64,000 bases of DNA from Branchiostoma lanceolatum (taxonomy: Eukaryota; Chordata; Leptocardii; Amphioxiformes; Branchiostomatidae). The notes under the pieces were generated by a model. It saw only the letters and a program-made list of their open reading frames with translations, was not told the DNA's origin and made no database searches. This document shows positions 37,984-47,738 of this stretch, one piece after another. Positions within the stretch are counted from its first letter, which is position 1, and every line of letters begins with the position of its first letter. A program made the position numbers and the translations under genes. The stretch spans positions 13,813,464 through 13,877,463 of the forward strand of contig NC_089729.1 of the NCBI RefSeq assembly GCF_035083965.1. The letters run 5' to 3'.

Positions 37984-38173
37984 ACTACTTAAATTGATTA
38001 TTGACTGAAAAAAGGCGAAATCATCGTTGTCAGCAGGTGCGTGTGACCAATGACAGTATATAGAATAATGTCCTTGGGGTGACAACGTGAACGCATTCAC
38101 CGGTTTGAACCAATTAACGCTTAGGTAAGAATTTTACAATTTTGTTGTGTTATTTGCAGGCTTCGGAAGCACG

Positions 38174-38518
38174 ATGAAAACGATGTTTATCGTGCTGTGT
38201 CTTCTGGGCGGGACATTCGCTCTGAGTCGCGATCCCTGGTGGTCCGAATCCTCCGCCGACGAATATTCTGCTGACGACATCTTCGCCAACCTCGTTCCCA
38301 GAGCCCTGTCCGACGTAGAAGGGGAACGAGCCGTCGACAATGTCTACGCCCTATACAGCCTCGTCCCAGGAGGCGTCGCCAAACGAGCTCGCTCGATGGT
38401 GCATAGTTTCGGACCCGGTCTCCGATACCTCCTCCTGCAGCCTAGACCATTCGGCGCTAGAGGAAGAGCAAGGGGGCGTCTAGGGTATGGAAAACGGTCT
38501 GGAGAATATTACGAATGA
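38174..38518 (+). CDS. Predicted secreted neuropeptide-type precursor, 114 aa, family unknown
   Basis: The coding sequence lies in one exon whose acceptor (TTTGCAG) ends at 38159. Residues 1-18 form a signal peptide (MKTMFIVLCLLGGTFALS). Then come an acidic propeptide (19-69), a Lys-Arg site at 70-71, a basic Cys-free peptide (72-105) and Gly-Lys-Arg (106-108), which should give a C-terminal Tyr-amide, then a six-residue tail. The likely product is a 34-residue peptide starting ARSMVHSFGPGLRY and ending RGRLGY-amide. Prohormone convertases, a carboxypeptidase and the amidating enzyme normally act on such sites. Its receptor would presumably be a GPCR. I do not recognise the family. SFGPGLRY recalls kisspeptin FGLRF but lacks the amidation Gly there, and the overall layout is only vaguely orexin-like. 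Two leader exons and a poly(A) signal support a real gene. Confidence 0.75.
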   Translation: MKTMFIVLCLLGGTFALSRDPWWSESSADEYSADDIFANLVPRALSDVEGERAVDNVYALYSLVPGGVAKRARSMVHSFGPGLRYLLLQPRPFGARGRARGRLGYGKRSGEYYE

Positions 38519-38761
38519 TTTTTTGGTACCGGCCAACAACCTTCCTCCGACATTCTTTATGTCCACGATATACCGAATTTTCACACTATAGATTTCTCAC
38601 CTTTCGTAATGCAACGGATGCTAATGAAGTCCAGAGACAGATTTGAGCATTGATACACACATTATTTGTTGTTTAAAGAAATAAGCACGAAAATATCGGA
38701 AAGGATTGCAATGCCATGAGAGGATTTTGTAATATCAAAATAATCACTTTTATGATCTTCG

Positions 38762-38767
38762 AATAAA
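38762..38767 (+). terminator. Poly(A) signal AATAAA of the peptide-precursor gene
   Basis: AATAAA lies 244 bases after the stop codon, with a GT-rich stretch about 20 bases further on. Confidence 0.7.
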
Positions 38768-38897
38768 TGAAAAATATTTGGAAATGTGATGATTCGTTCT
38801 CATTACATTGTATTAGGCTCTCTGTCACGATATGAAATTATTGATATATAGAAATAGAACGTAATTGCCAGCTGCGACCTCTAATATCCAGGCTATA

Positions 38898-39162
38898 TGT
38901 ACAACGTGAGATAACTACATTATCGCACAACGTAAAATAACCACGTTATCATACAACGTGAAATTATCACGTTATCATACACTATGAGATAACTAAGTTA
39001 CGGCACAACGTGAGATTACCGCGTTATCGCACAATGTCAAATAAACACATTATCTTTCATCGTGAGATAACCCTGTTATCAATATCATACAGCGTGGTCC
39101 AACCACGTTATCATACAATGTAAAATAACCACGTTTCACACAACGTGAAATAATCAAGTTTC
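38898..39162. repeat. 26-bp minisatellite, about 10 units, each with inverted AACGTG/CACGTT
   Basis: Units such as CATACAACGTGAAATTATCACGTT repeat with small changes. Each unit holds ACAACGTG and, about nine bases on, CACGTTAT, so each can form a small hairpin. One unit carries an insertion near 39085. It starts about 130 bases after the poly(A) signal of the peptide-precursor gene. Confidence 0.85.
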
Positions 39163-40215
39163 TTGTTCAAAATTGATTTATTAGGCATACATAGCTTTTT
39201 GCAACGCGGGAGTTACAGATCGACCTAGCTGTTATTGTTGCTTTCTACTCTATGATGACTTTATTTGATTTTATTGCCACAATGTACAAAACTAAGCACA
39301 GACAGGGAATACCGGTGTCGTGCACTACACATTATATGTCCCAGAGCACATAAGACATGATCACAAAGGAAAGGCTAAGTAGCGGCTTATCAAGTTACAA
39401 GGTTCTGACTAGAACGAATATAATTGTAGCCAATTAGCATGAACTAGTGCAAGCTTTTAATAGTTGGTACGCGTTATGAGCAGTAACGACTGATTCGTCA
39501 GCTTGCAGGTCTAACAAGACGGAACTAAGCTAAGGAAATAGATCTTGCATGTCTCGAATCCCTGTATGTCTCGAAACATCGCGATCTTGTTTGTTTGTAT
39601 TGCCTACCTGGTAGACTGCCTCACGGAATAATATGCCGAGTTTATACTGAACAGCTTATTACAAGCTGTGTACCCATGTGTGGTGCTCGAGGTAACGCTC
39701 TCCTCAAACACAAGAACTACATCTGATATCCTAGCCGAGTGACGTCTCTGGTGTGATCTAAGCTACGTATCCATTTTCACCTGAGTGAAGTGAGGAAATT
39801 CCGGTAATTTCTTTGGACGACAACGTCAGGAAGTGTCAGAGGATTCAAACCCAGGACCTCATTAAGCCACGCGACGGTATTGTGATTTTCTTAGTTTAGA
39901 CAAGAATACCCGGGTATAGATCAATGTTGTATGCAGATTCCTGAGAAAACGCTATCTTCAGGTGCTTTTATTTTGTTGCCCTTGTATCTACAGATATGCT
40001 GATAATAGACTACATTACACGATAGAATGATTGAAGATATAACTGACACAGCAAACGTTTTAAAGCTAAAAGACAAACACATCACATAGACAAAATAGCT
40101 TAGAAAATGCAATTCTAAAAATACTTATTTGAAAATAAGTCATCTAACGTTGGCAGTCTTCCAGAGAAGATGTGGGTTCGTAGGTTAGCATGACTTTGCT
40201 AAATCATTAGAAAAC
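39163..40215. other. Non-coding interval with SINE-like and other repeats
   Basis: Near 39670-39870 it carries words of the SINE-like family seen at 11755 (GTGTGGTGCTCGAGG, CTCTCCTCAAACAC, GAGTGAAGTGAGGAAATT, GATTCAAACCCAGGACC). Near 39250-39480 it shares TTTGATTTTATTGCCACAATGTACAA and CAATTAGCATGAACTAGTGCAAGCTT with blocks at 47030 and 52390. No gene was recognised. Confidence 0.5.
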
Positions 40216-40221
40216 TTTATT
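40216..40221 (-). terminator. Poly(A) signal of esterase copy A
   Basis: AATAAA on the minus strand, 107 bases after the stop of copy A. Confidence 0.6.
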
Positions 40222-40327
40222 TCATCATGATATTATGATGCTCATAAACCATTTGTGCAGTAGTTGAAAAACCTTGAATTCTGACAGAAGGTTGTTCACG
40301 TTCTTTAGGTTACAGTAAGCATATCCT

Positions 40328-43300
40328 TTACAGCAAGAAGACCATCGTGACGAAGCTGATGAAGTCCTTGAAGACGGTGAGCAGAAGAGCCAGTGTCAGA
40401 CTCTGTCCCCAAACTGACGGCAGGCCAGCACCTGACGTTGTCTGGCACTGGACGGGGTCTGGCGACATCAGGTCGCAAAACAGAAAGAGTTGTGAGTGAA
40501 ACTTAAAAGAAAATAGACTCAATGCCTATCGTGTCAGAAATGTCACAAACATTCCTTTAAGACACGTTGATGAAGATTAGACATCCATGTAAAAAAAAAA
40601 TACTTGTTACAATTCATACTCTACTACTAGATAAATTATGGAGATTACTTCAGGATGCTTCGAGTGACATCCATCACTTTTCTTCAGCCTCACTAGCGGT
40701 TGTTCTAGTGACGCCGAAGCAAAGTGATGGATGTCAATCGAAACGTCCAGAAATAATCTCAGTAATTTATCCAGTGATAGAGTTTGAATTGTATGTATTC
40801 TTAAAAGCCGTTACCGTCTTTTAACTGAGCCTAATTGAAGGAAAATCACATTGCTAATGATTTTACTGACGAGATGTAGCTACTGGCCTATTTTTCCTCC
40901 AACTCACCTGTTTTGTTCATGAGTGAGGGCACGTAGACATCCCACAGGGAACATTCAGTTGTCTTTAGTCCGGTCATCATCCTCGGGCTACTCCCGTCCA
41001 AGAACATATAGGCTCTGTTAGTCTCGGTGAATGGCGTCCACACTGCGTCGTCGTTGTTATTAGGGTTGCTGAAGGAGCAATACATCGTGCGGTTGATTTG
41101 CTAGGTTACATTCTATATGTTTTAAACAATGATGCTGTAAACTAGCTAGAAGAATACTAATTTTGTGACATGCGCGGTTCCACGAATTGCATAAAGCAAT
41201 AGCAATACTGCCATGAATTGGAAACCTAGAGATACTACGACCGAGATGATGACCTAAAGTCACTCTCCGACGAACGATAAAAATGACGGGAATACAATTT
41301 CATTGAATTCCCGTGGGGAAAATGCAGTAGCGGCACAAAACCGAAAACTTTAGAGAAAGAAACTTCGCCGCTAAGTCGGCCAATGCAACATAGTTGCGGG
41401 AGGATCTAAAGGCCCCCTCTCATTGGGCTGCGGTACTGTGGCGGTAGCGTGTGGTAGCTTGGAAATGGCTACCGCCGCAGTGCCGTGCATAGACCTCGGC
41501 GTACCGTCCTAGTGACGTCTCAGTGCCGTACAAGTGCCGGTCCACACCGCCGGCGTGCCGGTTGAAATGGCGATTTTTTTCAAATTTTGAAAAAAAACGC
41601 AAGTGGCAAAGTGCCGCGCGCTCGCCGGGAGCTTACCGGGAGCTCACCGCGCGCGCTATTGTATAAAAAGTGATATGTCAGTTTCAAGGTTATACGTATA
41701 TTCTATAACATGTTACCTTTGTTGTACCAAGTGTCATAAGTGAAAATCTTTTTATCATTTGAAATCAGTTTTTGATGCATTTTTTATTGATTTTGCATTG
41801 TATTTTGATCCATTAACAGCTAGCACTGCGATTTCTGATTAATTGAAATCACTACCATCAAAATACAATCGGTTCATTTCCCTAGCTATTGATCTGTTTA
41901 AGAGTTTGGTTAAACCTATTTTACTGCATTGCAGTGAGGTTGATGATTGTAGCTGTAGAACTTCTCATATTTTCATTGGGATATTGTTTTATCACACTTA
42001 AAATTAGATCATTGTACATTTATTCCAGTACGGAAGTTGGTAGACTAGTCGCTCAGGAAAGGAATCAGACCACTCGTCTACATGCACTCGCCCCGCTCTT
42101 GTGCCATTCAAGAAATACAGTACAGTGATAAACTGAACTTGATATACCAGTCAGACACTGTATCGCAAATTCTACTCAATGTTTCACCGTAAGGGGTGAA
42201 TTGGCGGAATTCCTATTGATCGTTGATAGTCAAACACAGTTGATTAGATACTCTCGCCAAGATTAAATAATTTACCTACTAACAGGTTTATTTAAAAAAC
42301 ATACGACACTTCATCATTCGGGGAAGAAAATGACTGTCAATACCAACCGTTTTGGATATACATTTAAAGAAAGTGTGAAACTCACGTTTCTCCCTGGCTG
42401 GAGGGAACCACTTAGAAATATCAGTAAACTCCACACATTTTATAAAATCAAAAATCACTTTAGCAGGGAAGACTTTATCACATCAATTCATGATAAACCG
42501 TTTGTAAGAAGTAACTACACTGAGAATCAGCGCACGTTGTCTAGAAGTTGAAAAAGATCGACACCACAACACACCAGGCACTCACAGATGAATTGCAATT
42601 TGTAATGGCCATGGCCTGTCCCACTTATGGCAAAGAGAGAGATGCGCTGCAAAGTATTACTACTAAGACTAACTTCACCATATCTGGTACACAGAACGAT
42701 GTATTGTTGTCATGTCCAACTCTTATACCACCTACATAGGTCAATTTCATTATACTTCATCCTAAAAGCGAGGGAAAAAATAATCCATACATGGCTTTAT
42801 TGTAATTCATACACTGTTATCGATAATGTTTTGTACTTATAATTGTAGGATAGGTTAGCCTTGCAGTATTGTTGATTTAGTGCCATATATTGTACCATAT
42901 ACGATGGTCGAACAATAAAGTTCATTCAATAACTTGCTCATCTAGGCTTCAAACGCAAATGCGCCGCACGTCAGTGAGAGTGCAAATGAGAATTGGTGAA
43001 AGAAACGCGACGGTGCCGTAAAAATCTGCCGTGGCAGTGCCGCCGCAGTGCCGGAGCCCAATGAGAGGGGGCCTTAAGGTCTAAGGTAATAGCAACACCT
43101 GCGCTGCGCGGGAGGTTAAGAAATGAATTCAAATCTATCGAAAAGAACCTGACATTGTAATTTCCAAGCTGAATTGCAAGGTGTGTTGGCAGAAAAAGTT
43201 TAAATTGTTAGTAAATATATGTACCCTATTTTGGCGAAGTTTGCCCAGTATCGCATCACCGTGCGGGACACCTCAGCATCCTCGGTACTGTAGCCGGCAT

Positions 43301-45728
43301 CTGGCATCGTGGGCAGTCCGAACACGAACTGCAGTTCATCACCGTGAGTTGTGACAACCCAGTCCGGCCAGGGTGATGCAGTGACGCGATGGGCAAACTG
43401 GTACATGTACACGGAGGTGCCGAACCGTGCATGGGCTTGTGCCGTGGTAACAGCTGGGCAGACGAACGAATAGTCTCCCCTTGCAGCATCCAGGATGTCC
43501 CGGTACCTGGTGTCGGCGTCAGGGTGTGGCCAGTCAGTATACTGGAACTCGACTGCCTCCAGTACCAACTCATTGAACCCTTGTGGAGGCATGTTCATAG
43601 CCTGTAGAAATTGCTCTCTATCTACGGGACTATTCGACCCTACGCTAAAACCAGAAATGCCAAGAAGGAAATTAAAGAGAAGGACACATTCATTTGTATT
43701 GGTCCCGATCAGAATATCGGCTCTTTTGAACATGCCGTCGTCGATGGCATCTGATGGGTTTAGAGGAATAAAGATGTTGTCATTCACTGGGTAGAAGCTG
43801 GTCAGGGTTGCAAACTGTTGTGCATCTTTAGATCGTAGACAGGTCAGTAGTGCTGCTGTCCCTTGTTCAGTTGGGCAGCCGAGACTTTCAGAAAACGCCG
43901 TGGTCTTGTCGGTAGCGTCGGATATGGTGTCGAGTATACCTGGCCATGGCTGTAAGGCAGTTCCACTCTGCAGAATGCCCCGACTGAAGACATCTCTGCT
44001 CTCCGGTGACAGGAGATGGAAACCTACGCTAGCCGCGCCCGCACTATTGCCAAAAATGGTAACCTTAGAAGAATCTCCTCCGAAAGATGGTATGTTTTCC
44101 TGTACCCACTGAAGGGCCAGTAGCTGGTCCGTCAGACCCATGTTTCCAGGCGCGTCATTAGTTCCTGTGTACAGGAATCCCAGCACGCCGATCCTGTAGT
44201 TAATGGTCACCACGACCACTCCTTCTGCGGCAGACAGATACTTACCTGTGTACTGTGCAGAAGAGCCACTGAAAGGAACAAAAAGTAATATAGTTTTAAA
44301 TTGTCAGATGTAGTCCTTTGGTCCCAATTGCACCGGTTCCCGTCGGGGGTGATTAGCTCACGGCATCTATTTGTAGCCGGGTCCCGCGCTTAATTCAAAC
44401 ATGAGTCAAATTGATTCGAAGTCCGGGCCGGGCCCGAAAATAGCCTGGCTACCGCGGGGTTTCCGACGGGGCCAGGGGTCACGCCCAAAAGCCCCCCCCC
44501 CCTCAAAAAATGGCTTTTTTCCAATTGAAACCGAAGCATGAAATAGCGGTTGACCACAAAACTAAGCATAAATTCGAAAAACATACATCCTATTGTGTTT
44601 TGATATGGGTCCAAATCCTTACTTATATTTGGAATTTCTTCTGATAATGTTGATACTGCGATTTCAAAGGACGTATATAATCGTAAAGTAATCGAAAAGT
44701 AGTGGATGCTACGTGAAACGTCTGACCGTTTCCGAAATCATATCCAGTTGCTTGTCAATGAGTTATTGCTATTTAGCGAAGATTTGTGATCTTTCATACG
44801 TACGTCCTGAAGCCCCCACCGTGAATCCAGACCATGACGGCTGCTCCTGTAGGGACAGGGTTTGGTTGCCAGACGTTCAGGTACAGACAGTCCTCGCTCT
44901 TCGGGGTGATCTCACCTCCCAATACAGTAAGACTCGATTCTTGAATGCACGTATTTGGATACCTAGGGATAGTGAATTAGTTATGTTTTAATTTGCTATT
45001 AATTTATCCCAATCACTTGTCTTTCGCGAAATGGAGTATTCGCTGTTGTTTTAAGTTCACGGCAGTGCTATAGTCACATACTGCTACAGTATTGGACACA
45101 AATGTTTTCGGTGGTTTTAAGTTGGCGGTAGAGCTATATACCAACACATACAGCTACAGTATTGGAGAAAAAATGTTACATATATATATCAAATTATATA
45201 TATTGTGTTATACATGTCAAATATTTGAAAATAAACAAAATAGGACGGAGGTGAAAATCTTTGGAAAATAAAATGAAATCAGAAACAGAGTTCTAGTTTT
45301 GAATGTAGGTGATTTAAGTTGAATGCCCGAATTTCAAATTTGGATTTTTATCCCAGTGGTACGTTATCCCGGAGGCCCTTTATTTGTTTTAACATCTGAT
45401 AAGGGAAAAATCACTGATTTTATATTGTCAAAACAAAACAAGTAAAATTAAACCTTCTGTTTTAAGATAGAAAGTGAAAAGAAGGTCAATACGTTGTGGC
45501 ATTGTAGACCCCGTCCCACGGAGGTAGGCGTTCAGCACGCCGAAAACGCCGCTCGCCGACCGGAGGATGAGCGAAGGGGATCCCGAGGAAGGTGTGAACA
45601 GTCGTCCCGAACACGTCCTGCTCCAGCCCGACAAGTCTTCCCGCAGGAGCCGTCACTTCAGCCGCTGCCTGGACTGTCACTGGGCTGAACATGGCGGCGC
45701 AGAGGGCCGCTAGAATGTACACAGCCAT
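40328..45728 (-). CDS. Secreted type-B carboxylesterase (cholinesterase-like), copy A, 576 aa
   Basis: Exons on the minus strand are 45728-45493, 44962-44804, 44268-43225, 41068-40908 and 40458-40328, with agreeing phases. The protein should hydrolyse carboxylic esters. It has a signal peptide ([21 protein letters not shown]), [23 protein letters not shown], the oxyanion loop HGGGF and the nucleophile elbow GNSAG (Ser about 207). The acid follows in NTNECV and the His in HGDELQF. A C-terminal hydrophobic run ([19 protein letters not shown]) may be a GPI or membrane signal. The aromatic choline-site residues of true acetylcholinesterases are not evident, so substrates are unknown. The first donor (AC/GTATTG) and the exon 3 donor (GG/GTACAT) are weaker than in copies C and D. 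Intron 3 carries a transposon missing from copy B. A 5'-UTR exon probably ends at 46631. Confidence 0.88.
40605..40797. mobile_element. Foldback element in intron 4 of esterase copy A
   Basis: Left words (AATTCATACTCTACTACTAG, ATAAATTATGGAGATTA, GACATCCATCACTTT) recur inverted on the right (AAAGTGATGGATGTCA, TAATCTCAGTAATTTAT, CCAGTGATAGAGTTTGAATT). The arms are about 75 bases with a loop of about 40 bases. The same element sits at the same place in copy B (48015-48195), so it predates that duplication. Confidence 0.8.
41409..43075. mobile_element. DNA transposon insertion, 21-bp inverted ends, in intron 3 of esterase copy A
   Basis: The ends at 41409-41429 and 43055-43075 are exact reverse complements (outer part AAGGCCCCCTCTCATTGGGC). 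Outside, GGATCTAA and AGGTCTAA suggest an 8-bp target duplication with changes, as for hAT elements. The matching intron of copy B reads straight through (GAGGCTCTAAGGTAATAG), which is an empty site. The ends are rich in GTGCCG/CGGCAC words. Inside lies a decayed LINE tail. Confidence 0.85.
41880..42930 (+). mobile_element. Decayed LINE 3' fragment nested in the transposon
   Basis: Plus-strand frames at 42330-42551 and about 42550-42740, broken by frameshifts, carry words typical of the C-terminus of non-LTR reverse transcriptases: [18 protein letters not shown], then [20 protein letters not shown], matching the usual D-E-x-H-F-x-x-x-C-P-x-Y block. AATAAAG occurs near 42914. It is not intact. 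Confidence 0.6.
44314..44538. mobile_element. Inverted-end repeat, GGTCCCAATTG family, copy 1
   Basis: Starts CCTTTGGTCCCAATTGCACCGG and ends CCAATTGAAACCGAAGC, roughly inverted. The interior is GC-rich (CGGGTCCCGCG, GGGCCCGAAAATAGCC). It lies between exons 2 and 3 of esterase copy A. Related copies lie at 46885, 49586 and 49918. Confidence 0.65.
45030..45170. repeat. Copy of the TTTTAAGTTCACGG / GCTATAGTCACATAC repeat
   Basis: The words TAAGTTCACGGCAGTGCTATAGTCACATAC, CTACAGTATTGGACA and TCGGTGGTTTTAAGTT match the MITE-like repeat at 59440-59645. It lies between exons 1 and 2 of esterase copy A. Confidence 0.55.
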
Positions 45729-46630
45729 ACCTGTCCTCTTCTGTACTTCTGTAGAACATCATACGAATCATAAATAACAAACTGACTGAGGTGTCACTAA
45801 AGGATAAAGGCAACAACAACATCAAGAAAAGAATACTGACTAAAGAATTATCTTTAATCATGAGTTTCAAAATCTTGGCTGTTTAAATGCCTTACATAAA
45901 GAGTCAACTTTTGTTTATTTATTATTTTCGTTATCAATGTATTCTCCCGTGCAGAGCTGTCCCGTGACCTTTATTATACATTAGGCCGGCCAAAAGAATA
46001 TCAAAGTCCGGATCTACGTGGGAGAAGGACAATGTGTAAATGCGGCTTGTTTGGTCTGTTGGTGACCTGGTGTGGTGCCCTCACGCCGCTGCCAACGTGC
46101 CCTTATTCTATAGCTGTAGTTGTGGCTGCATCATCTGACCTTGAAGACCTGTCAGTCGTAACGTAGATTTTTTCATCATATTGATATGCAGCATTATATG
46201 ATAGTCATCTCTATATATGAAAAATTGAATATTAAGCGAATACATCCATTACTCTACGATCACTGTTTTTGAACATTTTTCCAGCTCTCATGCAACATTG
46301 TCTTGAACAGCATACAATGAGAGACAGTTTATGTCAATTTGTTCTATAAAAGATAATGATTCAATGAAGGTCCTGTCCATGTTTAAGCATTGTAACTCCG
46401 ATTATTACTATCAAATACCAAATTGACCTCTGTTCCTTGTAACGCAAGCACTCGTCTATAAGACCTTTCTTCATTGTAACGCAAGAACTATAAATATGTA
46501 GCTTTGATAGCAGTAGTACACACTCAGTTCATCGTGAGTTTGATATCTGTCACTCAATTAGTTGATAACTAATGACGACAGTTGTTCACTCATGGTGCTT
46601 TCTATATGAAGGGAGCTCCGGTGATATTAC

Positions 46631-46680
46631 CTGTTAACTCTTCCGCTGCTGTGGTGGTGGCCTCACCTGCGCTACAATGA
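46631..46680 (-). other. Probable 5'-UTR exon of esterase copy A
   Basis: On the minus strand CAGCGGAAGAGTTAACAG is followed by GTAATATC. Copy B has the matching AGAGGTTGACAG followed by GTAACGTC at 49198. The first coding exon has an acceptor two bases before the ATG, so a leader exon is needed. The upstream end is not defined. Confidence 0.5.
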
Positions 46681-46884
46681 ACAACACAATTTGACCTCTT
46701 GGTCATATCACGTCAGCAGGTGACACATGCCCTGGATTCAGTGCCTGTTCGTTGATCATGTGTGAGAATATGTGTTACCTGATGACCAAAATGTCGGTTT
46801 GTGTTATTCTTTTATGATAGGGGAGAATTCCACAACAGCGCCGGTTCGTTGATCAGGGGATATGTGTCAGTAATGGCAGTAATT

Positions 46885-47028
46885 CTTCGGTCCCAATTGC
46901 GCCGGTGTCCCGGGGGTGTAGACCCAACCGGGCCCCGGAGCCACAAATCTGTCCCGGTGGGCTGCCGGGTACCGTGGGTTAACTGCCGGTGCTCGCACGA
47001 TTAGCTCACGGTGTCTATTAGTTGCGTC
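46885..47028. mobile_element. GGTCCCAATTG family repeat, truncated copy 2
   Basis: Starts CTTCGGTCCCAATTGCGCCGG and runs to ATTAGCTCACGGTGTCTATTA, then breaks off into the block shared with 52390. The right end is missing. Confidence 0.6.
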
Positions 47029-47600
47029 GGTTTTGATTTGACTTTGATTGCCATGATAAGATACAAGAGTAGCACAGGCGGCGAATGTAGATTCTGACAA
47101 TAAGGGATGTAATTCTATGCAAATTAGCGTGAACTCATAAAAGCTTGCAATAGATGGTATGCATATAAGAATCATTCTGTAGCTTGAAAGGCAACCCCAG
47201 GGGACTAAGGGTATGGGTCTTGTTTTTTTAAACCCTTTCACCAGTAGAGCACAACACAGGATTCTTTTAATCTTGTCACATTTTTTAAAGGTTGGACAAA
47301 AATAGTCAGATTATATCATTATTATATGCAATCTATGGTGGCACACGTGCACGTTTTTATCAACAGAAGCTTCTAAATTCATTGATATTTGTTATGTCCT
47401 TATACCTAGAAGTGAGTGGAAAATAGTCAGACGAAATACCAGAAAGCAGTGATTGAAGACTTTATTGCCACATCAAATGTTAGAAATCAAAAGACACATC
47501 ACAGCAACTAAACACTTCAGGGTAAATAATTCTACGTCAAGCCATGTTGAATGAAAATCACCTAAAGTAAAGAGCCTTCATGAAACAATAGGTCCGTAGG
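47029..47600. repeat. Segmental duplicate of 52385-52960 (3' flank of esterase genes)
   Basis: Long near-identical runs are shared, including ATTCTATGCAAATTAGCGTG, ATAAGAATCATTCTGTAGC, AGAAGCTTCTAAATTCATTG and ACTTTATTGCCACATCAAA. The blocks lie downstream of copies B and C respectively, so the duplication unit carried the gene's 3' flank. The minus-strand AATAAA at 47461-47466 is the poly(A) signal position. Confidence 0.8.
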
Positions 47601-47738
47601 TAAAATTAAATTGATATGAATAATCATTAGTATGAAATTCTATCATGCTCACAAAGAATTTATTTAGTGGCTATAAAACCTAGCTAGTGGTCAAAGGTGA
47701 TTTATTTTTGTGCTCATCTATTCAGCTCTGCGCATCTC

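Noticed and set aside
38400-38430. SFGPGLRY resembling the kisspeptin core (FGLRF/Y-amide)
   Set aside because: There is no Gly-basic amidation signal after LRY and two residues are inserted in the core, so calling it kisspeptin is not justified.
40328-40458. Reading the esterases as true acetylcholinesterases
   Set aside because: The catalytic triad and disulfide motifs fit the wider family, but the choline-binding aromatic residues and the HGYEIEF form of the His motif are not seen (HGDE[LIV]QF instead).
46867-47241. 124-codon minus-strand frame
   Set aside because: It is read through the truncated GGTCCCAATTG repeat and a duplicated flank; no family similarity.
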